Shown one piece after another: positions 36,490 through 46,411 of a stretch of DNA of 64,000 nt (position 1 is the stretch's first letter; every line of letters starts with the position of its first letter). The stretch lies in the NCBI RefSeq assembly GCF_001815985.1, contig NZ_KV823550.1, positions 1-64,000 of the forward strand, given 5' to 3'. Source of the DNA: Corynebacterium sp. HMSC27B11. GTDB taxonomy: Bacteria; Actinomycetota; Actinomycetes; Mycobacteriales; Mycobacteriaceae. The notes beneath the pieces were generated by a model. The model searched no databases. It was not told the DNA's origin and saw only the letters and a list, made by a program, of their open reading frames with translations. The translations under genes and the position numbers were made by a program.

Positions 36490-37541
36490 GCCGACCACCC
36501 CGCCGGACGACGGCCACGCAGCAGCAGCCAGAGGAAGATCGGCGAACCGATGAAGGCCACGACCGTTCCGGTCTGCAGCGTGACTGGGGCGAAGAGCATG
36601 CGGGCGATCGTGTCTGCTGCCAGTAGAAAGGCCGCACCGGCCAGCGCAGCGGTGGGCAGCAAGGACTTGTGATTCGGGCCGATGATCAGGCGGATGAGGT
36701 GCGGCACCACGAGCCCCACGAAGCCGATCACACCGGAGACCGCCACCGCCGACGCGGTGATCAATGCAGCAACCGTAAGTGTGACAACGCGAACCCGGCG
36801 CACATTCACTCCCGTGGTGCGGGCAGCCTGGTCGCCCATCAGCAGGATGTTGAGGTCCCGGCTAAAGAGCAACAGAAGCACAATGCCGAGCACAATGGGC
36901 AGGCTCGCGATGGCGACGGGCTCCCAGGTGCGGGCGACAAGATCGCCGTTGAGCCAGAAAGCCACGCCGCGGATATCCGAGTCCGAGGGTGCGTTGGCGA
37001 TCGCAGCCGAGGTGACCGCACCCAAAAACGCGCTGAGCGCAATACCGACGAGCACGAGGGTGGCCGGGCCTCCCCCGCGCATCGCCGCGGCCAGCTGCAC
37101 GATGGCCACGGCTCCCAGCGCCCCGAGGAAAGCCGAGGCCGGCAGTGCCCAGGCGGCCACCGCGCTGAATCCGGTGACGATGGCCAGCACCGCGGCCGTC
37201 GCCGCCCCAGCGGACACACCGATGATGCCCGGGTCTGCCAGCGGGTTGCGGAAGACCGCCTGCATCACGGTTCCGGCCACGGCCAGGGCCGCGCCCACGA
37301 GAGCGGCGATGATTGCGCGGGGCAGGCGGATGGTCGCCACAACGTTATAAGCGCTCCCCAGCGCCGGATCCTGCCGGGCGATCTCTCCACGCCCAGTGAT
37401 CTGCGCCCAGACGCTGGCCAGCACATCCGGCACCGCGATGGTGACCGGCCCGATGGCGAGCGCTGCGATAAAGAGAATTGCCGCCAGGATCGCCGCGATG
37501 GCGATTGCTACCGCCGGCGAGCTAAGACGACGTTTCTGCAC
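36486..37541 (-). CDS. FecCD-family ABC importer permease
   Basis: A 351-residue permease with about ten membrane helices, FecCD/BtuC family. Hallmarks include the IRLPRAIIAALVGAALAVAG segment, FRNPLADPGIIGVSAGA, and the coupling region GFVGLVVPHLIRLIIGPNH. It forms the membrane channel with the ATPase and lipoprotein that follow. Start: GTG 37541, 6 nt after TAGGTT with TTGAAA 17 bp further upstream, so the operon mRNA is probably leaderless. A Fur/Zur-like box covers that promoter. Confidence 0.9.
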   Translation of the reverse strand: MQKRRLSSPAVAIAIAAILAAILFIAALAIGPVTIAVPDVLASVWAQITGRGEIARQDPALGSAYNVVATIRLPRAIIAALVGAALAVAGTVMQAVFRNPLADPGIIGVSAGAATAAVLAIVTGFSAVAAWALPASAFLGALGAVAIVQLAAAMRGGGPATLVLVGIALSAFLGAVTSAAIANAPSDSDIRGVAFWLNGDLVARTWEPVAIASLPIVLGIVLLLLFSRDLNILLMGDQAARTTGVNVRRVRVVTLTVAALITASAVAVSGVIGFVGLVVPHLIRLIIGPNHKSLLPTAALAGAAFLLAADTIARMLFAPVTLQTGTVVAFIGSPIFLWLLLRGRRPAGWSA

Positions 37542-37547
37542 ACCGCG

Positions 37548-37577
37548 AACCTACATTAATTGATAGCCATTTTCAAT
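37548..37577 (-). promoter_or_regulatory. FecCD operon promoter with Fur/Zur-like box
   Basis: Promoter on the minus strand: -35 TTGAAA (37571-37576), 17 bp, -10 TAGGTT (37548-37553), 6 nt to the GTG. Overlapping the -35 and spacer is a 19-bp inverted repeat with ATTGA/TCAAT arms (37559-37577). The central 15 bp on the plus strand, TGATAGCCATTTTCA, match 12 of 15 positions of a Fur/Zur-type TGAnAATnATTnTCA box, the right half perfectly. It does not resemble a DtxR box. Confidence 0.55.
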
Positions 37578-37627
37578 ATTTGTGCAGGCTATCACCTCTA
37601 GGCCAATCTTCGGCCGCCAAGCAGGAG

Positions 37628-39259
37628 TTAGTGGATTTTGGCTTCCTGCCCTTGCCACGCCTCGTCACGTAGTTCCTTCTTGCGCACCTTGCCGGTAGAG
37701 GTCCGGGGCAGCTCGTCGAGAATGACGATATCCTTGGGAACCTTATAGCCCGCCATATTCACCCGGCAGTGGGCGATGATCGCCTCAGAAATCGCCTCCG
37801 GATCATCCCCTCGAGCCTCCGACCGCAGCACCACGTACGCACGCGGCCTCTCGCCCCATTTCTCGTCCGGCACTCCAATGACCGCGCAATCGGAGACGTC
37901 CGGGTAACTGACGATGCCCTGCTCCACCTCGATGGTGGAAATGTTCTCACCGCCACTGACCACCACATCCTTGGCCCGATCCAGCAGCTGGATATAGCCA
38001 TCGGGGTGCTTGACACCGAGATCGCCGGTGTGGAAATACCCACCCCGGAAGGCGATGCGGGTGGCTTCCTCATCCTCGAAATATCCCGCCATCACCCCAT
38101 TGCCAGTCATGACGATTTCGCCCATCGTCGTACCGTCGCTAGGCACCTCGACAATCGAATCATCATCTTCAGCGGTTTGCTCGATGACCAGCACCTCTTC
38201 GTTGGTGATCATTGCAACGCCCTGCCGGGCCTTCAGCACCGCGCGACGCCGGACAGTCATATCCGACCACTCGCGCTGTGGCTCGCAAACAGTAAACGGC
38301 CCATAGGATTCCGTCAGCCCATAAACGTGTGTGACTTCGATGCCGAGATTCTCACACCGAGTGATGATGGTGGGGCTCGGCGGGGCTCCCGCGGTCACGA
38401 TCCTGAGGTTCTTCACGCGCCGCTTGTTCTCATCATCGACCAGCGTGGTGAGCACCGCGGGAGCGCCACACATGTGAGTGATCCCTTCTTCTGCGATCAA
38501 GCGCCACATCTCCGGCCCTCGCACCGCCCGGAGTGCCACCTGGGTTGCCGAAACTGCCATCGTCGCCCAGCCGGTACACCAGCCTGAGCAGTGAAACATG
38601 GGCAGCGTCCACAGATAGACGCTGTCGCTGGCGAATTTTTGCGCGTTAACCTCACCGATAGCGTTGAGATAGGCTCCGCGGTGTGTGTACACGGCGCCCT
38701 TCGGCTTACCGGTCGTGCCCGAGGTGTAGTTGATCGCAATGGGCTCATTATCGTCGGCCACCCGATAACTTAGATCCTCGCCCTCCCGGTGGGGCGCGAT
38801 GAAATCCGCGAAAGAGGGGAACTTCCCGGGCTGGGTGCCGTCCAACTCTGGGATCTCCAACAGCCGCAGTTCTTCTGGCAGTTCCTCAACCACGCCGGCT
38901 AGCAGGTCAGCTGCACCGATGAGGATATTAAACCCAGCGTGACCTTGGATATAGGCCACCTCGGCCGCCGCGAGCCGGGTGTTGATAGGCACGGTCACTC
39001 CCCCAGCGAGAGGCACAGCAAACTGCGCCAGCAGAGCCTCGTAGCTATTCGGGGCAAGCACCCCTACCCGGTCGTGCAGCCCCAACCCGTGGGCTCGCAA
39101 CGCACGAGCGAAAGCCTCCGCATCCTCTCGGAACTGCCTGAAGCTGATGCGCCGCACTCCGTCGATGCAGGCCGTGGCTTCTGGGAAGATATTGGCGCTG
39201 CGCTCTAGGAACCGCAGCGGGGTCAGGGGAACGTTCAAACCTCGATACTTAGTTTCCAT
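37628..39259 (-). CDS. Acyl-CoA synthetase (AMP-binding)
   Basis: A 543-residue member of the acyl-adenylate-forming superfamily, fatty-acid--CoA ligase type. The AMP-binding core reads INYTSGTTGKPKGAVYTHRG (P-loop-like), followed by HVYGLTESYGP, YFHTGDLGVKHPDG and the C-terminal KDVVVSGGENIS and hinge region, with the catalytic Lys in STGKVRKKEL. It activates a carboxylic acid with ATP and CoA; chain length unknown. Start: ATG 39259 gives the usual family N-terminus, with TAGCGT 7 nt upstream and no SD; the longer in-frame opening to 39367 overlaps the gatB terminator. Monocistronic. Confidence 0.88.
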   Translation of the reverse strand: METKYRGLNVPLTPLRFLERSANIFPEATACIDGVRRISFRQFREDAEAFARALRAHGLGLHDRVGVLAPNSYEALLAQFAVPLAGGVTVPINTRLAAAEVAYIQGHAGFNILIGAADLLAGVVEELPEELRLLEIPELDGTQPGKFPSFADFIAPHREGEDLSYRVADDNEPIAINYTSGTTGKPKGAVYTHRGAYLNAIGEVNAQKFASDSVYLWTLPMFHCSGWCTGWATMAVSATQVALRAVRGPEMWRLIAEEGITHMCGAPAVLTTLVDDENKRRVKNLRIVTAGAPPSPTIITRCENLGIEVTHVYGLTESYGPFTVCEPQREWSDMTVRRRAVLKARQGVAMITNEEVLVIEQTAEDDDSIVEVPSDGTTMGEIVMTGNGVMAGYFEDEEATRIAFRGGYFHTGDLGVKHPDGYIQLLDRAKDVVVSGGENISTIEVEQGIVSYPDVSDCAVIGVPDEKWGERPRAYVVLRSEARGDDPEAISEAIIAHCRVNMAGYKVPKDIVILDELPRTSTGKVRKKELRDEAWQGQEAKIH

Positions 39260-39307
39260 AACCAACACGCTACATTCCCGCGCCCGCTTAAAGCGAGAGA
39301 AAATAAG

Positions 39308-39344
39308 AAACCTCCGAGCCCGTTTTCCCGGGGCCCGGAGGTTT
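39308..39344 (-). terminator. Intrinsic terminator of gatB
   Basis: A 14-bp stem with one mismatch (39308-39321 with 39331-39344, 9-nt loop) is followed on the minus strand by CTTATTTTC. It lies between the gatB stop and the downstream acyl-CoA synthetase. Confidence 0.82.
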
Positions 39345-39394
39345 CTACGCGAATCACCGCGCATCACGCACGCGAGCGGTGGCCGCGTGCGGTG

Positions 39395-40918
39395 CTAGTT
39401 CAGCTTCTCGGCGATCAGCTTATTGACCTGCGCCGGGTCACCCTTACCCTTGGTTGCCTTCATCACGGCACCCACGATCGCGCCGGTGACCTTCTTATTG
39501 CCCGCGCGGTACTTCTCCACGATGTCCGGGTTTGCAGCCAGGGCCTCGTCGACGGCGGCCTCGATCGCGCCGTCGTCGCGGACGACCTCCAGGCCACGAT
39601 CCTTGACCACCTGGTCGACGTCACCCTCCCCTGCCAGCACACCGTCGACGGCCTGGCGGGCGAGCTTGGTGGTCAGCTTGCCTTCCTTGACCAGCTCGAT
39701 GATGCGGGCGACCTGTGCTGGGGTGATGTCGAGCTGCTCCAGCTCCACGCTCTGCTCATTGGCCTTCTGCGCCAGGTAGGCCACCCACCAGCTGCGGGCA
39801 TCCGCCGGATCCGCGCCAGCCTCGGTGGTCTCCACGATCAGGTCGAGCGCACCAGCGTTGACGAGGTCGCGCATCTCCGCGTCCGGCAGACCCCACTCCT
39901 TCTGGATTCGGGCGCGGCGGATCCACGGCATCTCCGGTAGGGTCGCGCGGATCTCCTCGACCCACTCCTCCGGCGCAAGCACCGGGGGCAGGTCCGGGTC
40001 GTTGAAGTAACGGTAGTCCGCCATGGACTCCTTCGGACGACCCTTCGAGGTGGTGCCGTCCTCCTGGTAGTGGCGGGTCTCCTGCTGGATCTCCACCCCG
40101 TTGACGAGGCAGGCGGCGTGGCGCTGCATCTCGAAGCGCACGGCCTGCTCCACGGAGCGCAGGGAGTTGATGTTCTTGGTCTCGGTGCGGGTGCCGAACT
40201 CGGTGCTGCCCTTCTCGCGCAGGGAGAGGTTCGAGTCCACGCGCATGGAGCCCTGGTCCATGCGGGCATTAGACACGCCGAGGGCCTTAACCAGGTCGCG
40301 CAGCGCGGTGACGTAGGCGCGCGCGATCTCCGGGGCGCGCTCGCCGGCTCCCTCGATCGGCTTCGTGACGATCTCAATCAGTGGCACCCCGGCGCGGTTG
40401 CAGTCCACCAGGGAGGCAGTCGCACCGTGGATGCGACCGGAAGCGCCACCGAGGTGGGTCAGCTTTCCGGTGTCTTCCTCCATGTGGGCGCGCTCGATCT
40501 CGACGCGCCACTCGGTGCCGTCATCGAGGACGACGTCCAGGTAGCCGTCGTAAGCGATCGGCTCGTCGTACTGGCTGATCTGGTAGTTCTTCGGCTGGTC
40601 TGGGTAGAAGTAATTCTTGCGCGCGAAGCGGGAGTACGGCGCGATCTTGCAGTTCAGTGCAAGCCCGATCTTGATGGCCCACTCCACGCCCTGCTTGTTG
40701 ACGACCGGCAATGCGCCCGGCAGACCCAGGCTGCACGGGTCCACGTGGGTATTCGGATCCCCGCCGAAGGCAGCGGTCGAGGTGGAGAACATCTTGGTGT
40801 TCGTGGACAGCTCGACGTGGACCTCCATTCCCATCACGGGTTCGAAGCGCTCCAGCACTTCGTCGAAATCCATCACATCGTCGGAATAGTCATACAACTG
40901 CGCAGTCATGGCGCCCAT
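39395..40918 (-). CDS. gatB: Asp-tRNA(Asn)/Glu-tRNA(Gln) amidotransferase subunit B
   Basis: A 507-residue GatB subunit. It binds the misacylated tRNA and activates the Glu-tRNA-Gln (or Asp-tRNA-Asn) carboxyl with ATP for amidation by ammonia from GatA. The catalytic domain motif [16 protein letters not shown] is at the N-terminus, [24 protein letters not shown] and the [11 protein letters not shown] segment follow; the C-terminal YqeY-like helical tail (~360-507) binds tRNA. Start: ATG 40918 with AAAGG at 8 nt; ATG 40909 is possible. It is split from gatC/gatA by pfkA, an MFS gene and a Nudix gene. Confidence 0.96.
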   Translation of the reverse strand: MGAMTAQLYDYSDDVMDFDEVLERFEPVMGMEVHVELSTNTKMFSTSTAAFGGDPNTHVDPCSLGLPGALPVVNKQGVEWAIKIGLALNCKIAPYSRFARKNYFYPDQPKNYQISQYDEPIAYDGYLDVVLDDGTEWRVEIERAHMEEDTGKLTHLGGASGRIHGATASLVDCNRAGVPLIEIVTKPIEGAGERAPEIARAYVTALRDLVKALGVSNARMDQGSMRVDSNLSLREKGSTEFGTRTETKNINSLRSVEQAVRFEMQRHAACLVNGVEIQQETRHYQEDGTTSKGRPKESMADYRYFNDPDLPPVLAPEEWVEEIRATLPEMPWIRRARIQKEWGLPDAEMRDLVNAGALDLIVETTEAGADPADARSWWVAYLAQKANEQSVELEQLDITPAQVARIIELVKEGKLTTKLARQAVDGVLAGEGDVDQVVKDRGLEVVRDDGAIEAAVDEALAANPDIVEKYRAGNKKVTGAIVGAVMKATKGKGDPAQVNKLIAEKLN

Positions 40919-40963
40919 CTTAGTACCTTTGCCACCGGTCATCTGTAATCGGCTCGGGTGCTT

Positions 40964-42001
40964 TTAGCCCAGCAGGCCCTGGAGGTTTTGGTAGCGGTAG
41001 CCCGGCACGGACTTCACCCGCCCGACGGCCTGCTCGAAGTCGATGAGGTCGATTTTCTCGCCGTGCAGGGCGGCCACTTTTCCGGTCTTTCCTTCCAGCA
41101 CTGCCTTGGTCGCGTTGACCCCACAGCGGGTGGCCAGCACCCGGTCGAAGGCAGTCGGGGTCCCGCCGCGCTGCATGTGCCCCAGCACCGAGGAACGCAC
41201 CTCCACTCCCAGGCGCTTCTCCACAGCTCGGGCCACCTGGTAGCCCATGCCCTGGAGCTTGACGTGCCCGAACTCGTCGAGCTCCTCTTCCCCCTCGCCC
41301 TGGCCGTCCAGGCTGCCGCCCTTCGGTTCCGCGCCTTCTGCCACGCAGATGATCCCGTAGCGCTCGCCCTGCTCGAAGCGCTTCTCCATGCGGGCGCAGA
41401 CCTCGTCGATGTCGAAGGGGAACTCCGGCAGCAGCACGTCGTGAGCGCCACCGGCCATGCCCGCATGCAGCGCGATCCAACCGGTGTGGCGCCCCATGAC
41501 CTCAACGATCATGACGCGCTTGTGGGACTCCGCCGTGGTGTGCAGGCGGTCGATGGCCTCGGTGGCCACGGCGACGGCGGAGTCGAAGCCGAAGGTGTAA
41601 TCCATGCCGTCGACGTCGTTGTCGATGGTCTGCGGAATGCCGACAACCGGGATGCCGTTGTCGTGCAAGAACTGTGCACCCCGCAGGGTGCCGTCACCGC
41701 CGATCGGGATCAACGCGTCGACCTCGTGCTCCGCGAGGTTGGCCTTGATTGTGTCGATCTGCGCCTTGAACTTATCCGGGTGCAGCCGGCCAGTGCCGAG
41801 AATCGTGCCGCCGTAACGAATGATGCGGTCGATATAGGCGTCGTCGTAGAGCGGGACCACGCGGTTTTCCACCAGCCCCTGGTAACCATCCTCGAAGCCA
41901 ATAACCTCGACACCGGCGGCACCCGCGGTGCGCACGACACCACGAATCACTGCATTCAAGCCGGGGCAATCCCCACCACTGGTCAAAATCGCGATACGCA
42001 T
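40964..42001 (-). CDS. pfkA: 6-phosphofructokinase
   Basis: A 345-residue enzyme that phosphorylates fructose 6-phosphate to fructose 1,6-bisphosphate, a committed glycolytic step. Seen: [13 protein letters not shown] (nucleotide-binding), [22 protein letters not shown] (with catalytic TIDND), and [18 protein letters not shown] rather than GGDDT argues for ATP over PPi as phosphoryl donor. The residue before TIDND is Gln, where Gly or Lys is usual. Start: ATG 42001 gives the standard [11 protein letters not shown] opening; AAGGA is close by and GGAGG further up. Separate from gatB by 45 bp on the same strand. Confidence 0.95.
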   Translation of the reverse strand: MRIAILTSGGDCPGLNAVIRGVVRTAGAAGVEVIGFEDGYQGLVENRVVPLYDDAYIDRIIRYGGTILGTGRLHPDKFKAQIDTIKANLAEHEVDALIPIGGDGTLRGAQFLHDNGIPVVGIPQTIDNDVDGMDYTFGFDSAVAVATEAIDRLHTTAESHKRVMIVEVMGRHTGWIALHAGMAGGAHDVLLPEFPFDIDEVCARMEKRFEQGERYGIICVAEGAEPKGGSLDGQGEGEEELDEFGHVKLQGMGYQVARAVEKRLGVEVRSSVLGHMQRGGTPTAFDRVLATRCGVNATKAVLEGKTGKVAALHGEKIDLIDFEQAVGRVKSVPGYRYQNLQGLLG

Positions 42002-42071
42002 ATCCTTAAGCTCTCCTCCCGAGCTGTGCCACCGGCACGTGTGCTTCCGTTGCAGCCTTACGCCAGCAACA

Positions 42072-43517
42072 CTAGTTGCGCGGGGCAGGTCCTGGCTTAG
42101 CACTTCCCGAGACGGCCGTGGCCACGAGCCCGACCAGCAGCGCAGCGGCGATCGGGAGGAAGGACTGGCCGAAGGCATAAGCAAGCTGCTCCCCCGCGCC
42201 GTCGCCGTAGTGGCTCAAACGCACCTGGAGGACAGCGCCCACCACGGCCACGCCGGTGACCGCACCGACCTGGCGGATCGTGTTATATGCCCCCGATCCG
42301 GCACCGGCCAGGTGGGGCGGCAAATCCCGCAGCGTCATCGCGGAGTTGGGCGACCAGAAGGCAGCGTTGCCCGCCCCCATCAGCAGCATGGGCACGATGA
42401 TCGCCCCGGCCGATCCTCCCGGGCGAAGGCAGAAAAACAGCCCGAGAATCCCGGCGATCATGAACACGAAGCCGGCCACGGCGATGGGCTGGGCGTCCTT
42501 CCGGTCGATGAGCCAACCGATCCAGGGTGACAGCGGCAGCGCCAGGACGGACATGGGCAGCACATAGGCCACGGCCGTCATCGCGGAGAGTCCGTGGACC
42601 TGCTGCAAGTACATCATCAGCGGCAGCATCATGCTTGCGGTGGCAAAGCCCATCGTGAAGATCGCGAGGTTTCCCATCGAGAAGCTGCGGCGGGAAAACA
42701 GCGTGGTCGGCAAGACCGGATCCTTGCCTTCCGCGCCGTGCGTGAGCCGGGCCTGGCGGCGGAAGAAGAGCACGCCGATGGCGATACCCGCAGCCATCAC
42801 GGCCCAGATCCACCAAGCCCAGGCCACGGTCTCGCCCTGCTGAATCGCGAAAATGAGGCAGCTGACCGCGAGCATGGACTGGACCATCGAGATCCCGTCG
42901 ATGGGCTTATCGGTGGGCTCGAAGGGCGGCACCCAGGCCGCAACCAGCGCGATGGACAGGATGCCGATGGGAACGTTGACCAGGAAGATCCAATGCCACG
43001 AGAGCGTGGAGGTGATGACCCCTCCCAGGATCGGCCCCATCATGGTGGATAGGCCTGCCACGGCACCCCACACCCCCATGGCCGCGCCCCGCTTCTCCCG
43101 CGGAAAGACCCGGTTGATCACCGACATGGTCTGCGGGGTCAGCAGGGCCGCGCCGAGCCCCTGCACCGCCCGGGAGATCATTAGCCACTCGATCGTCGCG
43201 GAATAGCTGCACGTCAGTGAGGCCAGCGTGAAGATCACCATGCCCACGATGTAGACGTTCTTCGGCCCGTAGCGGTCCCCCAGCCGCCCAGTGACCAGCA
43301 GCGGGACGGCGAAGAAGAGCAAGTACACCGAGGTCACCCAGATGACCTGGTTATAGGTGGCGCCCAGCTGTGCCTGCAGATCCGGGGTGGCAACGGCCAC
43401 GATCGATTGATCCAGCAGGATCATGAAGAAACCGATGCAGAGGGCGGTCAGCGCCCGCCAGGCCGCCACGCTGTTCAGCGGGAGGGTCGGATACTTGTGC
43501 TCAGTCACAGGCACCAT
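42072..43517 (-). CDS. MFS exporter, DHA2 (EmrB/QacA) family
   Basis: A 481-residue drug:H+ antiporter-like transporter with about 14 hydrophobic segments. Diagnostic motifs: [18 protein letters not shown] (DHA2 motif D1), [13 protein letters not shown] (motif A) and [25 protein letters not shown] (motif C). Probably exports drugs or lipophilic compounds; substrate unknown. Start: ATG 43517 with a near-perfect GGAGGTGAT ribosome site at 4-7 nt, one of the few strong ones in the window. No adjacent regulator gene. Confidence 0.88.
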   Translation of the reverse strand: MVPVTEHKYPTLPLNSVAAWRALTALCIGFFMILLDQSIVAVATPDLQAQLGATYNQVIWVTSVYLLFFAVPLLVTGRLGDRYGPKNVYIVGMVIFTLASLTCSYSATIEWLMISRAVQGLGAALLTPQTMSVINRVFPREKRGAAMGVWGAVAGLSTMMGPILGGVITSTLSWHWIFLVNVPIGILSIALVAAWVPPFEPTDKPIDGISMVQSMLAVSCLIFAIQQGETVAWAWWIWAVMAAGIAIGVLFFRRQARLTHGAEGKDPVLPTTLFSRRSFSMGNLAIFTMGFATASMMLPLMMYLQQVHGLSAMTAVAYVLPMSVLALPLSPWIGWLIDRKDAQPIAVAGFVFMIAGILGLFFCLRPGGSAGAIIVPMLLMGAGNAAFWSPNSAMTLRDLPPHLAGAGSGAYNTIRQVGAVTGVAVVGAVLQVRLSHYGDGAGEQLAYAFGQSFLPIAAALLVGLVATAVSGSAKPGPAPRN

Positions 43518-43641
43518 CTAATCACCTCCCCGGTCCGCTCTCCCCTCCCCGGGCCACGCCGGGCGGGAAGGCCGGGTCAGTTACCAGCCTCCGGCGGGAA
43601 TAGTTGTGGAGCGGGCTCTGTGTCTTAGTCCAAGAGCTGTT

Positions 43642-44319
43642 TTAGCCCCAGAGCTGCGCCACCCGCTGCCGCACCTCCGGCAGCGTGGCCCGGAATTCGG
43701 GCATGAGGTTGAGCTCCTCCAACTTCGAGAGCGGCTGCCATCGCAGGTCCGTGGATTCCTCGGTGAGGACGAACTCCAGCGGGTGCTCAGCGCGCGCAAT
43801 GACGGTGCTATACCGCCATTCAGTCACAGTCTCATCGAGCACCTCCCACCAGAACTTGGCGCCGAGCCCGAAGACCGCCCGTCCCCCGTGTTCTGGGTGG
43901 TAAATGGGCTGCTCCTGCAGTGCCTGGCGGACATCGCCATCACGCTCGATCATGGCGCGCACAGGATCCAACAGGTGTTCCTCCTCCGGGAGGACGGCTT
44001 CGCGGCGCAGCACGTGGTTCAGCTCGACGCGAGAGGTGACCAGCGTGTCCAGGACGGTGACGTCCGCGGGGTCGATCCCAGTCTCCTCCTGAGTCTCGCG
44101 CAGCGCGCCCTGCTCGGGCGATTCGCCGTGGTCAATTGCCCCACCCGGCAGCGCCCAGGTGTCCCCACGGTTGGTCCACCAGGCACGGTGCTGCATGAGG
44201 ACGACCGGCTCGGCGGAGTCCTCGGCCGGGGCGCACAGGAACAGCCCGGCTGCCCCCAGGGTCCCCCACCTGCGGGAGCCATCGACGCCAATTGCCCAGC
44301 CATCACCCGTAGTAACCAT
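43642..44319 (-). CDS. Nudix hydrolase
   Basis: A 225-residue Nudix protein. The box is complete, GAIDHGESPEQGALRETQEE followed by TGI (G-x5-E-x7-R-E-x2-E-E-x-G-I), so it should bind Mg2+ and hydrolyse a nucleoside diphosphate linked to X; the substrate is unknown. Start: ATG 44319 has a TACAGT -10 7 nt upstream and no SD, so probably leaderless; an in-frame start at 44349 lies inside the gatA hairpin and is unlikely. Its promoter abuts the terminator hairpin of gatA. Confidence 0.87.
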   Translation of the reverse strand: MVTTGDGWAIGVDGSRRWGTLGAAGLFLCAPAEDSAEPVVLMQHRAWWTNRGDTWALPGGAIDHGESPEQGALRETQEETGIDPADVTVLDTLVTSRVELNHVLRREAVLPEEEHLLDPVRAMIERDGDVRQALQEQPIYHPEHGGRAVFGLGAKFWWEVLDETVTEWRYSTVIARAEHPLEFVLTEESTDLRWQPLSKLEELNLMPEFRATLPEVRQRVAQLWG

Positions 44320-44336
44320 AGGGTCTACTGTACGCC

Positions 44337-44377
44337 AGCGGCCCCGCACCCAAATCGAATCTGGGTGCGGGGCCGCT
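44337..44377 (-). terminator. Strong hairpin after gatA
   Basis: A perfect 15-bp GC-rich stem (44337-44351 with 44363-44377, 11-nt loop) 24 nt past the gatA stop. It has no U-tract, and the Nudix promoter follows at once, so it may act as a U-less terminator or insulator. Confidence 0.6.
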
Positions 44378-44400
44378 CGGTGTGCCTAGTTCAAGGAGCC

Positions 44401-45909
44401 TTAGTTCTCGCGGCCTGCCTCGAAGGCGGAGCCGACGCGGTAGATGCTCTCCTCACCATGGGCCGGGCCCATCAGCTGCAGACCGGTTGGCAGCTGGGTA
44501 TCGCTGCTCAGTCCGCCCGGAACGGACATGCCGCAGACACCGGCGAGGTTCAGCGGGAGGGTGAACAGATCGAAGAGGTACATCTGCAGCGGATCGTCGA
44601 CCAATTCGCCGAGCTTGAACGCGGTGGTTGGGGTCGTCGGCGCGGCGATGACGTCCACCTGTTCGAAGGCCTTGGCGTAGTCCTGCGCGACGAGGTTACG
44701 CACGCGCTGTGCCTGCAGGTAGTAGGCGTCGTAGTAACCAACGGAGAGCGCGTAGGTGCCCAACATGATGCGGCGCTTCACCTCCGGACCAAAGCCCTGC
44801 GCGCGACTCAGGCTCATGACCTCATCGGCGCTGCGGGTGCCGTCGTCACCGGCGCGCAGGCCGTAACGCATCCCGTCAAAGCGGGCGAGGTTGGAGGAGA
44901 TCTCGGAGAACTGGATCAGGTAGTAGGCATTCAGCGCGTGGTCGAAGTTCGGGCAGTCGACCTCCACGAGCTCCGCGCCCTGGGACTTCAGCTGCTCCAG
45001 GTTGGCCTCGTAGCGCTCGCGCACGCCCGCCTGCAGGGCTTCTGCCTGCTGGAACTGCTTGATCACACCAACCTTCACGCCCTTGAGGTCACCGTTCGCA
45101 CCCTGCTTGGCGGCTGCGACCACGTCGGCGATCTCGTGGCGGGAGGACGTGGCGTCGTTCTGGTCGAAGCCCGCAATCACCTGGTGCAGGCGGGCGGTGT
45201 CCTCGACCGTACGGGCCGCCGGGCCACCCTGGTCCAGGGAGGAGGCGCAGGCGATAAGGCCATAGCGGGAGACGGTGCCGTAGGTCGGCTTCACGCCCAC
45301 GGTGTTGGTCAGTGCAGCCGGCTGGCGGATGGAGCCGCCCGTGTCGGTGCCGATGGCCAGCGGCGCCATGCCCGCAGCCAGCGCGGCGGAGGAGCCACCG
45401 CCGGAGCCACCCGGGGTACGCTCCAGATCCCACGGGTTGCGGGTCACGCCATAAGCGGAGTTCTCGGTGGAGGACCCCATTGCGAACTCGTCCATGTTGG
45501 TCTTACCCAGGATCGGGATACCAGCGCTGCGCAGACGCAGGGTCAGCGTCGCGTCGTAGGGGCTCATGTACCCCTCGAGCATCTTCGAACCGGAGGTGGT
45601 GGGCGCGTCGGTGGTGACGAAGGCATCCTTCAGCGCGAGCGGCACACCGGCCAGGCTCGAGGTCGGCGTATCACCAGCGGCGATGGCGGCGTCGACGTTG
45701 TGGGCGGCAGCCAGTGCCTCGTCGGCGCTGACGTGAATGAAAGCGTTGATCTCCCCATCAACGTCGCTAATGCGGTCCAGGTGAGCCTGGGTCACCTCGA
45801 CAGAGCTGATGTCCCGCGAGTGAATCTTCTCTGCCAGTTCGGCGGCGGTCCAGGTCGTGAAGTCGGAGTCCGTACGCTCCCCGACCGTCAGGCGCTGAGC
45901 TTCAGTCAT
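44401..45909 (-). CDS. gatA: Glutamyl-tRNA(Gln) amidotransferase subunit A
   Basis: A 502-residue amidase-signature protein, the glutaminase subunit of GatCAB that supplies ammonia to GatB. The Ser-cisSer-Lys triad elements are visible: Lys in PLALKDAF, cis-Ser and nucleophile Ser in the [10 protein letters not shown] and [13 protein letters not shown] segments. Start: ATG 45909 with AAAGGA 6 nt upstream. It lies 99 bp downstream of gatC on the same strand, forming a gatC-gatA operon. Confidence 0.96.
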   Translation of the reverse strand: MTEAQRLTVGERTDSDFTTWTAAELAEKIHSRDISSVEVTQAHLDRISDVDGEINAFIHVSADEALAAAHNVDAAIAAGDTPTSSLAGVPLALKDAFVTTDAPTTSGSKMLEGYMSPYDATLTLRLRSAGIPILGKTNMDEFAMGSSTENSAYGVTRNPWDLERTPGGSGGGSSAALAAGMAPLAIGTDTGGSIRQPAALTNTVGVKPTYGTVSRYGLIACASSLDQGGPAARTVEDTARLHQVIAGFDQNDATSSRHEIADVVAAAKQGANGDLKGVKVGVIKQFQQAEALQAGVRERYEANLEQLKSQGAELVEVDCPNFDHALNAYYLIQFSEISSNLARFDGMRYGLRAGDDGTRSADEVMSLSRAQGFGPEVKRRIMLGTYALSVGYYDAYYLQAQRVRNLVAQDYAKAFEQVDVIAAPTTPTTAFKLGELVDDPLQMYLFDLFTLPLNLAGVCGMSVPGGLSSDTQLPTGLQLMGPAHGEESIYRVGSAFEAGREN

Positions 45910-46008
45910 CAATAATCCTTTGAGCTGTAATCATCGGCAGCGTGGGTACGCTGCGTGGAGTTGGTGTTGTTATTCCGGCGTGCCAGCCAGGCACAAAGCT
46001 AAGGCAGG

Positions 46009-46314
46009 TTAATCGGCGAGGATCTGCGGAACCTGGAAGCGCTGATCCTGCACTGCCGGTGCCTGATCCAGGGCCTGCTCGGCGGTCAGCACGGGCATGA
46101 CGACGTCCTCGCGCATCACGGAGACGGCACCGTCGACGTTCTGAGTCGGGTGGCTCAGCGGCTCAACCCCCTCGGTATCGACCTTGGAGATCGCGGCGAC
46201 GTGCTCGATGATGTCGTCGATCTGGTCGGCGTAGCTCTGCAGCTCATCCTCCGGGATCTCGAGGCGTGCCAGCTTGGCCAAGTGGGCAACATTTTCGCGG
46301 GAAATTTCAGACAT
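46009..46314 (-). CDS. gatC: Glutamyl-tRNA(Gln) amidotransferase subunit C
   Basis: A 101-residue small subunit that wraps around GatA and stabilises the GatCAB complex. The opening MSEISRENVAHLAKLARLEI and the Asp/Glu-rich helix after it are typical, with the conserved PLSHP near the C-terminal half. Start: ATG 46314 has TAGAGT (46322-46327) exactly 7 nt upstream, so probably leaderless; in-frame starts at 46320 and 46332 overlap that promoter. Divergent from the ACT-domain gene, which is also leaderless by the same criterion. Confidence 0.94.
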   Translation of the reverse strand: MSEISRENVAHLAKLARLEIPEDELQSYADQIDDIIEHVAAISKVDTEGVEPLSHPTQNVDGAVSVMREDVVMPVLTAEQALDQAPAVQDQRFQVPQILAD

Positions 46315-46411
46315 GCCCATAACTCTAGTCAAGGCCGTGCACGTTCACCTAGCATGCCCCGGCCGGAAAAGAGCTCCTTAAGTTTTTCGCACGGATCGCT
46401 AGACTTTAGGC

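Noticed and set aside
35785..37541. Calling the importer hmuUVT (hemin-specific)
   Set aside because: The binding protein lacks features I can tie to heme, the box looks Fur/Zur-like rather than DtxR-like, and the gene order differs; only the FecCD/BtuCD class is supported.
43606..45915. A 769-codon plus-strand open frame opposite the Nudix gene and gatA
   Set aside because: It lies antisense to two clear genes, has no family features and its composition (Arg/Gly/Val/Leu/His rich) is that of a GC-rich shadow frame.
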